Assembly (NCBI GenBank): GCA_963829235.1
Contig: CAWHIF010000002.1
Location: forward strand, 1-64,000
Direction of reading: 5' to 3'
Length of the DNA: 64,000 nt
Source: Bog-756 sp963829235
Lineage (GTDB): Bacteria > Actinomycetota > Acidimicrobiia > Acidimicrobiales > RAAP-2
Shown here: piece after piece, positions 35,486 to 44,097 of the stretch
Numbering within the stretch: the stretch's first letter is position 1
How the letters are laid out: each line of letters starts with the position of its first letter
Notes under the pieces: generated by a model
The model's input: the letters and a program-made list of their open reading frames with translations, nothing else
What the model was told of the DNA's origin: nothing
Database searches by the model: none
Program-made: the position numbers and the translations under genes

Positions 35486-36503
35486 TGCCCCGGTCACGAC
35501 TTGATCAGACGCTCATAGCTGAGTCGTCCGTCCATCTTGCTCACCAGCGTCCGCATCCGACCGTAATCGCTCATCTTGCAGGTGGAGTACCGGAAATCGA
35601 ACTCGCCCAAGTACCGGGGAAGGTGCATCGGGGAGACGTGGTGGTGCGTCCCGTCGATGCTGCGCTTCAACTGCGAGAAGAACCCTTCGGCCATGTTGGT
35701 CGTGACACGCCCACGGACGTACTCGCCGTCGGTGTGGTTGACCCACTGGTGGGAGGCGAACTCTTTGCAGAGCGCACGGTAGTGATAGGCGGCATCGGTG
35801 AACAGTTCGCTATTCGCCATGTCGACCTGTTGGGAGATGACCTTGCGGAGCGTCTTACCCGTTACGTCGGGCACGACCGCCGACCGAACCTCGCCCGTTG
35901 CCAGGTTGACCAGCGACAGCACCGGAGTCTTGTCGGTAACGCCCTTCTTGGACCCGAAACGCTGCCAAGCGTGGCGGTTCTTGGGCTCGCCACCGATCCA
36001 TGTCTCGTCGCTGATGATGGTGCCTCGCATGGACCCGAGCAGGCTGTCCGTGCTCATGGCCTGACGGATGCGATGGAGCATGTGCCACGCCGTCTTGATG
36101 GTGACCCCGTACTTCCGCTCGACCTCACGGGCACTGATCCCGTTCTTGTCGGAGCACATGTCGAAGATGACCAGGACCCACGTCCGGACCGGAATCTTGG
36201 TGGCGTGCATGATCGTTCCGGTCAGGACCGAAAACTGCTTCTTGCAGTCCCGGCACTTCCACACCCGACGCTCGCTCAGGGTGCCAGTGGCCGTCTTCCG
36301 GCTGGTCCCGTTTTTCGGGACGATCAGGTAGACGGTGGTCCCGGCACAGTGCGAGCAACGGGGAGTCTCGCCCCACCGCATCCCCTCCAAGTGGAGGTAG
36401 GCGTCGGCCTCGGTGACAATCTTCTTGCTGAGGCTGGAAATCGTGGTCTTAGCTACTGCGCTCATACCCCCATTGTTTCAAGAGGGTGTGACACTCAATC
36501 CCC
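35477..36503. mobile_element. IS1595-type insertion sequence
   Basis: One transposase gene is flanked by short imperfect inverted repeats: GGGGAATAGTGCCCC at 35477 and, on the other strand, GGGGATTGAGTGTCAC ending at 36503. The boundaries are tentative because I could not find an 8-bp target duplication. The insertion interrupts the small membrane-protein gene on its left. Confidence 0.6.
35494..36465 (-). CDS. IS1595 family transposase (ISXO2-like)
   Basis: A 323-residue transposase with an N-terminal zinc-ribbon: CSHC at the start and CRDC about 45 residues later. This is followed by an HTH-like region (ISAREVERKYGVTIKTAWHM), then the DDE-type catalytic core of the ISXO2-like family with IISDETWIGGEPKNRHAW, a LFTDAAYHY segment containing the second Asp, and VNHTDGEYVRGRVTTNMAEG, whose N and E-containing motif matches the third acidic position. 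The protein is complete and likely active. It begins with an ATG at 36465. Confidence 0.88.
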   Translation of the reverse strand: MSAVAKTTISSLSKKIVTEADAYLHLEGMRWGETPRCSHCAGTTVYLIVPKNGTSRKTATGTLSERRVWKCRDCKKQFSVLTGTIMHATKIPVRTWVLVIFDMCSDKNGISAREVERKYGVTIKTAWHMLHRIRQAMSTDSLLGSMRGTIISDETWIGGEPKNRHAWQRFGSKKGVTDKTPVLSLVNLATGEVRSAVVPDVTGKTLRKVISQQVDMANSELFTDAAYHYRALCKEFASHQWVNHTDGEYVRGRVTTNMAEGFFSQLKRSIDGTHHHVSPMHLPRYLGEFDFRYSTCKMSDYGRMRTLVSKMDGRLSYERLIKS

Positions 36504-36706
36504 AGGTCAGAACAGGTGTTCGATGTTTTGGCCGGGCCGGGAACAGGACGGCGGAGACCCATTCGACCGGCCCGGCAGTTCGACGGTACGCCCTGAATCT
36601 GTGAATGAGCTGAGTGTGGTCCCCGCCACCCAGTGTGACCGTCGAACCGCCTGTCGATAATTCGGCCAATTCTGGGAATTGAACCTTTGCTACCGGTCAC
36701 CCGGAT

Positions 36707-36800
36707 ATCGGGTCCGCGCCATCGGGTCCGCGATCGGGTCCGCGATCGGGCCCGCGCCATCGGGTCCGCGCCATCGGGTCCGCGCCATCGGGCCGGCGTT
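36707..36800. repeat. seven short tandem repeats (12 or 14 bp)
   Basis: ATCGGGTCCGCG with or without CC is repeated seven times with a few substitutions. It overlaps the last two bases of the LMW-PTP gene on the minus strand and separates it from the IS. It may act as a transcription stop or may be a slippage tract. Confidence 0.85.
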
Positions 36801-37323
36801 ATCGGGCACCCAGGCGTCCCACCAGATCCTCCACGAGGCCCCGGCAGCCCGACTCCACCATGTCGAGGCAGGTCTCGAAATCGACGTCATCGCCGTAGTA
36901 GGGGTCAGGGACGTCGACCGCCCCGCCGGCCCGGGGGTCGAACCCCCGCAACATGACCAGACGGCCGTCGAAGCGGTCGTCGCCGGCGTTCTTGCGAGCC
37001 AGGCCCAGCAGGGTCTGCTGATGGCCACGATCCATGCACACCACCAGGTCGGTGGTGGCGAACCACGTCGAGACGAAGGCCTGTGCCCGATGCCCCCGGT
37101 CGCGGTAGCCACGGCGTTCGAGCGCCGATCGGGCCCGCGGGTCCATCGGCTCGCCGGCGTGCCAGCCGCTGGTACCGGCACTGGACACGACAAGGTGCTC
37201 ACCGAGGCATGAGCCGTCGGCCAGGGCAGCGGAGGCGGCCAGCTCGACCAACACCACGGCGGCCATCGGCGATCGGCAGATGTTGCCGGTGCAGACGAAG
37301 CAGACATCAAGAGGACCGGGCAC
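36799..37323 (-). CDS. low-molecular-weight protein-tyrosine phosphatase
   Basis: The 174-residue protein has the C-x5-R phosphate loop near the N-terminus (VCFVCTGNICRSPMAAVVL), the SSAGTSGWHAGEPMDPRA motif, and the general-acid DPYYGD motif at about residue 145. It removes phosphate from tyrosine in cell-envelope or capsule regulation. The start is a GTG at 37323, which makes the family-length product; upstream frame is only a shadow of the next gene. It is divergent from the PPOX gene. Confidence 0.88.
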   Translation of the reverse strand: MPGPLDVCFVCTGNICRSPMAAVVLVELAASAALADGSCLGEHLVVSSAGTSGWHAGEPMDPRARSALERRGYRDRGHRAQAFVSTWFATTDLVVCMDRGHQQTLLGLARKNAGDDRFDGRLVMLRGFDPRAGGAVDVPDPYYGDDVDFETCLDMVESGCRGLVEDLVGRLGAR

Positions 37324-37407
37324 CGACTCATTCTGCACTGAGCCGGAGCCTCCCCGGTAACCTGCCCGGGAGGCGCGGCCCGAACGAACCGCTCCGGGGA
37401 GGAACAG

Positions 37408-37917
37408 ATGAGTGCAGAGCAGAGTCCCCAACAGATGGGGCACGGCGTCAAGCAGCGCGACATCATCAGGATGTCGCCCGCGGAGATCGACGCCTTCCTT
37501 CACGAGCGGCGGCCCATGACCATGTGCACGCTCAACCACGACGGATCCATACACGCGGTGGCCATGTGGTACGGGTTCCTCGACGGCTCGATCGCCATCG
37601 AGACAAAGGCCAAGGCGCAAAAGGCCGTCAACCTCGGACGCGATCCGAGGATCACCTGCATGTTCGAGGACGGCGACTACTACGAGGAGTTGCGCGGCGT
37701 GGAGTTGGTCGGGCGGGCCGAGATCATCGACGAACCCGACAAGATGTTCGAGTTGGGAGTCAACCTCTTCGAGCGGTACTACGGGGCGTACACCGAGGAG
37801 TTGCGCCCCTTCGTCGAGACCATGCTCAACAAGCGGATCGTGGCCAAGGTCAACGTGGAGCGGACCGTGTCGTGGGACCATCGCAAACTCGGACTCCCGT
37901 CTTCCCGTCCGGCCTGA
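37408..37917 (+). CDS. PPOX-class (F420/flavin-dependent) oxidoreductase
   Basis: A 169-residue split beta-barrel protein of the pyridoxamine-phosphate-oxidase-like class. Characteristic features are a MCTLNHDGSIHAVAMWYGFL strand pair, AIETKAKAQKAVNLGRDPRI, and a VELVGRAEIIDEPDKMFEL segment. Many actinobacterial members use F420. The ATG at 37408 follows a GGGGAGGAA site. The next two plus-strand genes (SDR and DapB-like) suggest a shared catabolic transcript. Confidence 0.82.
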   Translation: MSAEQSPQQMGHGVKQRDIIRMSPAEIDAFLHERRPMTMCTLNHDGSIHAVAMWYGFLDGSIAIETKAKAQKAVNLGRDPRITCMFEDGDYYEELRGVELVGRAEIIDEPDKMFELGVNLFERYYGAYTEELRPFVETMLNKRIVAKVNVERTVSWDHRKLGLPSSRPA

Positions 37918-37986
37918 CCGGCCCACGTGGCGCGGCGCCGTCCGGGCTGGTAGCACTGTCGCCCAGACAAGGGGGGAACCATCCAG

Positions 37987-38775
37987 ATGATTCTCGATCG
38001 CTTCCAGTTGACCGACAAGGTGGCCGTGGTCACCGGGGCCGGGAGGGGAATCGGCGCGGCCACGGCCATCGGCCTGGCCCAGGCCGGTGCCGACGTGGTG
38101 ATCTCGGCCCGGACCACCGAGCAGCTGGCCGAGGTGGCCGCGCAGATACAGGGCGCCGGGCGGCGTGCGGTGGCCGTGCCCGCCGACCTGAGCGATCTCG
38201 ATGCCGTGGCCGCACTGGTCGACCGGGCCCGGGAGGCGTTCGGCCGCCTCGACCTGGTGGTCAACAATGTCGGCGGGGCCATGCCCCGGCCGTTCATGGA
38301 CACGTCCCCCAACCGGCTCGAGCAGGCCTTCCACTTCAACGTTTCGACCGCCCACGCCCTGCTCCGGCCGGCCGTTCCGCTCATGCTCGAGGGAGGAGGC
38401 GGCTCGGTGGTGAACATCTCGTCGGCCATGGGGCGCCTTTCGGGGCGGGGTTACCTGGCCTACGGGACGGCGAAAGGAGCGTTGGCCCACTACACCCGGC
38501 TGGCCGCCGCCGATCTGTCCCCACGGATCAGGGTCAATGCCATCGCCGTGGGCTCGGTGGCAACATCGGCGCTCGACATCGTGATGCAGACCGACGAGTT
38601 GCGGGTCGCCCTGGAGGCGGGCACCCCCTTGGGCCGCATCGGCGACCCCGAGGACATCGCGGCCGCGGTCGTCTACCTGGCCTCCGAGGCCGGCTCGTAC
38701 ATCACCGGGAAGATCCTCGAGGTGGACGGGGGCATCGAGTCCCCCAACCTCGACATGGGCCTTCCCGACGTGTGA
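37987..38775 (+). CDS. SDR family oxidoreductase
   Basis: A 262-residue short-chain dehydrogenase with the TGAGRGIGAATAIG cofactor loop, VNNVGG, a Ser in NISSAMGRL, the YLAYGTAKGA active-site Tyr and Lys, and an SYITGKILEVDGG C-terminal motif. NAD(P) preference is not certain from the sequence. It is followed 32 bases later by the DapB-like gene on the same strand, and preceded by the PPOX gene, so the three may work in the same pathway. Confidence 0.92.
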   Translation: MILDRFQLTDKVAVVTGAGRGIGAATAIGLAQAGADVVISARTTEQLAEVAAQIQGAGRRAVAVPADLSDLDAVAALVDRAREAFGRLDLVVNNVGGAMPRPFMDTSPNRLEQAFHFNVSTAHALLRPAVPLMLEGGGGSVVNISSAMGRLSGRGYLAYGTAKGALAHYTRLAAADLSPRIRVNAIAVGSVATSALDIVMQTDELRVALEAGTPLGRIGDPEDIAAAVVYLASEAGSYITGKILEVDGGIESPNLDMGLPDV

Positions 38776-38807
38776 ACCGGAAAACGTCCCCGACCGAGGA
38801 GCAACTC

Positions 38808-39881
38808 ATGACCAAGACCTATCGAGTCGTCGCCTGGAGCACCGGCAATGTCGGCGTCCACGCCATCGCCGGCATCGACGCCCGACCCGACCTCGAGCTG
38901 GTCGGCCTGTGGGTGTCCAATCCGGAAAAGGTGGGCCAGGACGCCGGCACCCTGGCCGGACTGGGCCGCACCCTCGGGGTGACCGCCACCAACGACGTCG
39001 ACGCCCTGCTCGCCCTCAGACCCGATGTGGTCGTCCACACCGCCATGGCCGACAACCGGCTGATGGAGGCGATCGGCGACATGCAACGCATCCTCCGGGC
39101 CGGGGTCAACGTGGTGTCGAGTGGGCCGGTCTTCCTCCAGTACCCCTACGGCGTCGTCGATGACTCGATGATCGACCCGGTTCGAGAAGCCGCCATCGAA
39201 GGCGGCGTCTCCCTCTTCGTCAACGGCGTGGACCCCGGCTTCGCCAACGATGCCCTCCCCTTGGTGCTGAGCGGGGTCAGTGAGCGGATCGACGAGGTTC
39301 GGGTGGCCGAGATCCTCAACTACGCCACCTACGACCAGCCCATGGTCATCTTCGACATCATGGGATTCGGCCGGCCCATCGACGACGTGCCCATGATCCT
39401 GCAGCCCGGCGTGCTGACCATGGCCTGGGGAAGCGTTGTACGCCAACTGGCCGCAGGTCTGGAGGTCGAGCTGGACTCCGTCGAGGAGTGGTACGAGCGG
39501 GAACCGGCCACCGAGACCTTCGAGGTCGACTCGGGGACCATCGAGAAGGGGACCGCAGCCGCACTGCACTTCGAGGTGCGGGGCATGCGGGCGGGCCGGG
39601 CGGTCATCGTGCTCGAGCACGTGACGCGGCTGCAGGACGACCTCGGGGCCGCCTGGCCGCAGCCGGCGGGTCACGGCTGCTACCGGGTGACCATCTCCGG
39701 CGAGCCGAACTACACCCTCGACCTGCAACTGTTGGGCAGTGACGGCGACCACAACACCGCCGGGCTCAAGGCCACGGCGATGCGGCTGGTGAACGCCATC
39801 CCCGACGTGGTGGAAGGAGCCCCCGGCCTCCTCACCGCGTTGGACCTCCCCCCGATCTACGGGCGCGGCCTCGTGCGCTGA
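38808..39881 (+). CDS. NAD(P)H-dependent dehydrogenase (DapB/diaminopentanoate-dehydrogenase-like)
   Basis: A 357-residue enzyme with an N-terminal Rossmann fold (YRVVAWSTGNVGVHAIAGID) and the NAD-contacting LVGLWVSNPEKVG. A helix-rich C-terminal domain resembles the diaminopentanoate-dehydrogenase C-terminal family (SLFVNGVDPGFANDALPLVL, FEVRGMRAGRAVIVLEHVTR). Such proteins oxidise or reduce small acids or amines; the substrate is unknown. The ATG at 38808 follows GAGGAGCAACTC, so the start is firm. Confidence 0.85.
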   Translation: MTKTYRVVAWSTGNVGVHAIAGIDARPDLELVGLWVSNPEKVGQDAGTLAGLGRTLGVTATNDVDALLALRPDVVVHTAMADNRLMEAIGDMQRILRAGVNVVSSGPVFLQYPYGVVDDSMIDPVREAAIEGGVSLFVNGVDPGFANDALPLVLSGVSERIDEVRVAEILNYATYDQPMVIFDIMGFGRPIDDVPMILQPGVLTMAWGSVVRQLAAGLEVELDSVEEWYEREPATETFEVDSGTIEKGTAAALHFEVRGMRAGRAVIVLEHVTRLQDDLGAAWPQPAGHGCYRVTISGEPNYTLDLQLLGSDGDHNTAGLKATAMRLVNAIPDVVEGAPGLLTALDLPPIYGRGLVR

Positions 39882-40005
39882 ACCGTCGCCCCGCCGACCC
39901 CGGGGTGACCACGGCCACGGATGGACGGGGCCGATCGAACAGTAGGGTCCGAGGCATGAAGCCCACCTCCGGAACACGCCCGGGAGCATGCGCAGGAGCA
40001 CGCGT

Positions 40006-41916
40006 ATGAGCATGGGCATGGGTGGCCACGGGATGGGCGGTGGCGGCCAATTCGGCGGGGTGATGCGTTCCATGCGACGCGATGACTCGGTCACCCAGCA
40101 GCACGTGACCAAGGGCACGACCCGGCGGATGTTCAAGTTCGCCCGGCCCTACCGCAGGATTCTCATCGGGTTCCTCGTGCTGGTGACCATCGACGCGGTG
40201 GTCGGGATCATCAATCCGCTCCTGTTCCGGTCGATCATCAACAACGGTATCGAGGAGCACAACAAGCACCTGATCATCGTCTTGTCGCTGACCGCCGCGG
40301 TGGTCGCCATCGTGGACACCGGCCTGACCATCGGCATCCGCTGGGTCTCCGCCAAGGTCGGCGAAGGACTCATCTTCGACATGCGCTCGAAAGTCTTCGA
40401 GCACATCCAACGGATGCCCCTCGCCTTCTTCACCCGCACCCAGACCGGCGCCTTGATCAGCCGGCTCAACAACGACGTGATCGGGGCCCAACAGGCATTC
40501 TCCGACACCCTCTCGTCGGTGGTGTCGAACCTGATCAGCGTCATCCTCGTGCTCATCGTCATGTTCCTCCTGTCATGGCAGATCACCGTGGCCAGCCTCA
40601 TCATCCTGCCGATCTTCGTCTTCCCGGCGAAGCGGGTCGGCCGCCGGCTCTCGGTCATCACCCGCGAGTCCTACGCGCTCAACGCCCAGATGAACAACAC
40701 CATGAACGAGCGCTTCAACGTGTCCGGCGCGCTCCTCGTCAAGCTGTTCGGCCGGCCCAAGGAGGAGCGGGAGACCTTCGAGAAGAAGGCAGGCCGGGTC
40801 CGCGACATCGGGGTCACCCAGGCCATGTACGCCCGCTTCTTCATCGCCTCCCTGTCGTTGACCGCGGCGCTGGCCACCGCGCTGGTCTACGGCTGGGGCG
40901 GGGTCCAGGCCGTCGACGGTGCGCTCTCGGTCGGCACGGTGGTCGCCCTGGCCTCGTACCTGGTCCGCCTCTACGGCCCCCTCACTGCGTTGTCCAACGT
41001 GCAGATCGACGTGATGACCGCGCTGGTCTCCTTCGACCGGGTCTTCGAGGTCCTCGACCTGCCGCCGATGATCGCCGAGAAGCCCGACGCCCGGCCGATC
41101 CCGCCGGGCCCCGCCCGCATCGAGTTCAGCCACGTCGACTTCTCGTACCCCACCGCCGAAGAGGTGTCCCTGGCCTCACTCGAGTCGGTGGCCGTGCTCG
41201 ACCCGAGCGTCTCGTCCCAGGTGCTCTTCGACGTGAGCTTCGTCGCCGAACCGGGACAGCTGGTGGCATTGGTCGGCCCGTCGGGCGCCGGGAAGACCAC
41301 CATCAGCCAGCTCCTCCCCCGTCTCTACGACGCCACCTCGGGAACCATCTCCATCAACGGGATGGACGTGAAGGACACCACCTTCTCGTCGTTGACCGAC
41401 ACCATCGGGGTGGTCACCCAGGACGCCCATCTCTTCCACGAGACGATCCGCGAGAACCTGCTCTTCGCCAAGCCCGATGCCACGCCCGGCGAGCTCGACG
41501 CCGCGCTGGCCGGGGCCCAGATCGGCACCATGGTCGCCTCACTCCCCGATGGGATGGACACCGTGGTCGGCGACCGCGGCTACCGGCTGTCGGGCGGCGA
41601 GAAGCAACGCCTGGCCCTCGCCCGGATCCTGCTGAAGGCACCCGAGATCGTCGTGTTGGACGAGGCCACGGCCCACCTCGACTCCGAGTCCGAGGCCGCC
41701 GTGCAAAAGGCCCTCGCCACCGCGCTCCTGGGCCGCACCTCGTTGGTCATCGCCCACCGCCTGTCCACGGTCCGGGAGGCGGACATGATCCTGGTCCTCG
41801 ACCACGGACGGATCGTGGAACGCGGCCGCCACGATGAGCTCATCGGCGCCGGGGGCCTGTACGCCGAGCTCTACCGCATCCAGTTCAAGCGCCAGGAGCC
41901 GGTCGAGCCCGGTTGA
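40006..41916 (+). CDS. ABC exporter (fused permease and ATPase)
   Basis: A 636-residue half-transporter of the MsbA/LmrA type. It has six transmembrane helices in the first 330 residues, a VSAKVGEGLIFDMRSKVFEH cytoplasmic loop, and a nucleotide-binding domain with GPSGAGKTTISQ, a Q-loop VTQDAHLFHE, the LSGGEKQRLALAR signature, and VVLDEATAHLDSESE, then an H-loop (AHRLSTVREADM). It probably exports lipids, peptides or drugs as a homodimer. The ATG at 40006 follows AGGAG, while a GTG/ATG at 39988 is less likely. The N-terminus is Gly/Met-rich (MSMGMGGHGMGGGGQ), which is odd and may be metal-binding. Confidence 0.9.
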   Translation: MSMGMGGHGMGGGGQFGGVMRSMRRDDSVTQQHVTKGTTRRMFKFARPYRRILIGFLVLVTIDAVVGIINPLLFRSIINNGIEEHNKHLIIVLSLTAAVVAIVDTGLTIGIRWVSAKVGEGLIFDMRSKVFEHIQRMPLAFFTRTQTGALISRLNNDVIGAQQAFSDTLSSVVSNLISVILVLIVMFLLSWQITVASLIILPIFVFPAKRVGRRLSVITRESYALNAQMNNTMNERFNVSGALLVKLFGRPKEERETFEKKAGRVRDIGVTQAMYARFFIASLSLTAALATALVYGWGGVQAVDGALSVGTVVALASYLVRLYGPLTALSNVQIDVMTALVSFDRVFEVLDLPPMIAEKPDARPIPPGPARIEFSHVDFSYPTAEEVSLASLESVAVLDPSVSSQVLFDVSFVAEPGQLVALVGPSGAGKTTISQLLPRLYDATSGTISINGMDVKDTTFSSLTDTIGVVTQDAHLFHETIRENLLFAKPDATPGELDAALAGAQIGTMVASLPDGMDTVVGDRGYRLSGGEKQRLALARILLKAPEIVVLDEATAHLDSESEAAVQKALATALLGRTSLVIAHRLSTVREADMILVLDHGRIVERGRHDELIGAGGLYAELYRIQFKRQEPVEPG

Positions 41917-41921
41917 CAGGG

Positions 41922-42107
41922 TCAGGCGGCCTCGCCCACGCAGAGGGAGCGCTCACCCTTGTCGTGGGTATCGCCCGGGTCGAGAACCCGGTCCGACGAC
42001 CACTCGGCCACGCGCTCACTCGTGGCCCGACGGGCCCAGTCGGTCTCCATCCGACCGTCGAGCCCATCACCGTGGTCGGCGCGCGTCGTACGTTCGTCAT
42101 CACCCAT
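41922..42107 (-). CDS. 61-residue hydrophilic protein
   Basis: A short gene with an AAAGGAG site eight bases before an ATG at 42107, which fixes the start. The product is acidic and charged (MGDDERTTRADHGDGLDGRM, SERVAEWSSDRVLDPGDT) and ends CVGEAA. No domain is recognised. It is convergent with the ABC exporter and lies only five bases from its stop. Confidence 0.6.
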   Translation of the reverse strand: MGDDERTTRADHGDGLDGRMETDWARRATSERVAEWSSDRVLDPGDTHDKGERSLCVGEAA

Positions 42108-42314
42108 GGTGCACTCCTTTCTGAGTATTTCGTCGGTGTGGCCCGAGTCATTTCCATGAATCAGGCGAGATCTGCTGTCCCGTGAGATTTCAATTCGGGA
42201 ATCGAATTGGCGGTGATAGTCCGGTGTCACTTCGGACATCGGACTTGGACGGTCGGGGGAGGCTCCGGGAGGCGACGAGCCCGACATCAGTCCGGCCGAT
42301 CAGCACCGGACCTG

Positions 42315-42352
42315 GAAAACGAAAAGGAGCCGCTTCCTAAGAAGCGACTCCT
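42315..42352 (-). terminator. rho-independent terminator of the small minus-strand gene
   Basis: On the minus strand a 12-bp stem (AGGAGTCGCTTC with GAAGCGGCTCCT, one G-T pair) with a TTAG loop is followed by TTTTCGTTTTC. It lies 30 bases after the stop of the 58-residue gene. Confidence 0.8.
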
Positions 42353-42381
42353 CGACGAATCCAGACCTTGTTGCCGTCTGT

Positions 42382-42558
42382 TCAATCCGTCGAGAGTGCC
42401 TCCCGAACTGCCTTGGCGCTCGATACGAGTGCATCCTTGCTGCATGCCGTGGAGATGCCGGCAATGGACACCGCCATGGACGGCGCGCCCGGACCGACCA
42501 GGTCCTGCTGCTCTTCTCCCTGGATCTTCCGATCCGATGAAGCGTGCACGGTGTCCAC
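42382..42558 (-). CDS. 58-residue protein from a leaderless transcript
   Basis: A minus-strand frame from a GTG at 42558 to a TGA at 42382-42384 encodes VDTVHASSDRKIQGEEQQDL, then GPGAPSMAVSIAGISTACSK and a VREALSTD end. A consensus-like promoter sits directly in front with the -10 box seven bases upstream of the GTG, so the mRNA likely starts at the start codon. A rho-independent terminator follows. The composition is alanine- and serine-rich with one Cys. Function is unknown, but the complete transcription unit argues that it is expressed. Confidence 0.62.
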   Translation of the reverse strand: MDTVHASSDRKIQGEEQQDLVGPGAPSMAVSIAGISTACSKDALVSSAKAVREALSTD

Positions 42559-42565
42559 GTCGCCG

Positions 42566-42592
42566 AGTATAGCGAACGAATCATCCGGTCAA
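42566..42592 (-). promoter_or_regulatory. promoter of the leaderless 58-residue gene
   Basis: On the minus strand TTGACC (42592-42587) and TATACT (42571-42566) are separated by 15 bases. The -10 box ends seven bases before the GTG start, which places the transcription start at or next to the start codon. Confidence 0.6.
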
Positions 42593-42745
42593 GTGTCATT
42601 CGATTTCTCGGCTATGTGCGGGCCGGACAGGCGCGTTCACCTGCATATCAGCACCGGGTGGTCCCGGGTTGAGCGTCGAAACCCGGGTTGCCGGCTGCAG
42701 CCGGGGCTCCCCGGGGACCCCACCAGGCGCCACTACCGTTGCCGG

Positions 42746-44044
42746 GTGCCCCGCTTCGTGGTCGACATCGCCCCGCTGAGGAAGTACCGCCACTTCCGGC
42801 GTCTGTGGGCCGGCCAGACGGTCTCGGGACTGGGATCCCAACTCACCCTGGTGGCGGTGTCGTTCCAGGCCTACGGGTTGACCCACTCGACGCTCGTGGT
42901 CGGCCTCATCGGCCTCGCCCAGCTGGTGCCGTTGCTGGCCGGCGCCCTGTGGGGCGGGACACTGGCCGACGCCATGGACCGGAGGAAGGTCCTGATCCTC
43001 ACCCAGATGGCCATGGCCACAGCTGTCGGCGGGCTGGTGGCCAACGCCTCCTTCGCCCGTCCGGCGGTGTGGCCACTGTTCGTGTGCACCGCGGCCGGGG
43101 CCGGATTCCAGGGCGTCGACTGGCCGGCCCGTCGGGCCGCCCTCCCGATGCTGGTCGACGGGCCGGACGTGACCTCGGCCATCGCCCTGCAGACCTCCGT
43201 CCAGCAGTTGGCCCTGGTGGCCGGACCGGCCCTGGCCGGCATCCTCATCGCCACCATCGGCCTGAGCGCGGTCTACGGGATCGACGTGGCCACCTACGCG
43301 GTGGCCCTCGTCGCCGCCCTCCTCCTTCCGACCCTCGTCCCGGTGGGTGGCGGAACGCCGTTGGGTCTCCGGTCGATGGCCGAGGGATTCCGCCACCTCC
43401 GCCGCCAGAAGCTGCTGTCGGCCACCTATTGGATCGACCTCAACGCCATGATCTTCGGAATGCCCCGGGCCGTCTTCCCGGCCCTCGGGGTCGGCCTGTT
43501 CGGCGGGGGTGCCGGTGTGGTCGGCCTCCTGTATGCGGCGCCTGGGGCCGGGGCCCTCGTCGGCTCGCTGTTCACCGGATGGTGCAGCCGCGTCCGACAC
43601 CAGGGCCGGGCCATCGCCGCCTGCGTGGTGATCTGGGGCGCGACCATCGCCGTGTTCGGCGTCGTTCCGGTGCTGTGGATCGGGCTCTCGCTGCTGGCCG
43701 TCGCCGGCGCGGCCGACGTCGTCTCGGCGGTCTTCCGCCAGGCCGTGCAGCAGCGCACGGTTCCCGAACACCTGCAGGGACGCCTGTCGGGGACCTTCTT
43801 CGCGGTGGTGGCCGGGGGTCCGCGGCTCGGGGACGCCGAGACCGGTGTGGCCGCCGCCATCGGCGGCCCCCAGTTCGCCGTCTGGTCGGGGGGACTGGCC
43901 TGCGTGGCCGGCGTGGCCATTCTCCTGTGGCGCGTCCCAGAGCTCTGGCGCGACAGCGGGGGCGGCCGGCCGCTGTCTCCGGGCTCCGAGACCAGGGCGA
44001 TCGGAGAGGTCACCACCGAGATCGGCGAGGGAGAGCCCCTGTAG
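42746..44044 (+). CDS. MFS transporter (MFS_3 / enterobactin-exporter-like)
   Basis: A 432-residue membrane protein with about 12 helices. It starts VPRFVVDIAPLRKYRHFRRL, then WAGQTVSGLGSQLTLVAVSF; motif A is GGTLADAMDRRKVLILTQM. This is the MFS_3 (EntS-like) family, which exports siderophores or drugs. The start is a GTG at 42746 without a strong ribosome binding site; longer frames upstream are not coding. The next gene follows 53 bases later. Confidence 0.85.
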   Translation: MPRFVVDIAPLRKYRHFRRLWAGQTVSGLGSQLTLVAVSFQAYGLTHSTLVVGLIGLAQLVPLLAGALWGGTLADAMDRRKVLILTQMAMATAVGGLVANASFARPAVWPLFVCTAAGAGFQGVDWPARRAALPMLVDGPDVTSAIALQTSVQQLALVAGPALAGILIATIGLSAVYGIDVATYAVALVAALLLPTLVPVGGGTPLGLRSMAEGFRHLRRQKLLSATYWIDLNAMIFGMPRAVFPALGVGLFGGGAGVVGLLYAAPGAGALVGSLFTGWCSRVRHQGRAIAACVVIWGATIAVFGVVPVLWIGLSLLAVAGAADVVSAVFRQAVQQRTVPEHLQGRLSGTFFAVVAGGPRLGDAETGVAAAIGGPQFAVWSGGLACVAGVAILLWRVPELWRDSGGGRPLSPGSETRAIGEVTTEIGEGEPL

Positions 44045-44097
44045 GACGGACCACGACCCAGCGCTGCCGGCCTCAGCCCGGAGCTACTGTTCGCCCG

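Noticed and set aside
36707..36800. CRISPR array
   Set aside because: The units are 12-14 bp, contiguous and without spacers, so this is a simple tandem repeat. No cas gene is present in the window.
36799..38490. 563-codon minus-strand frame ending in the LMW-PTP
   Set aside because: The phosphatase begins at the GTG at 37323; the upstream part is antisense to the PPOX and SDR genes.
37083..39881. 932-codon plus-strand frame
   Set aside because: Only the part from 38808 is a protein; upstream it is an out-of-frame shadow of the PTP, PPOX and SDR genes.
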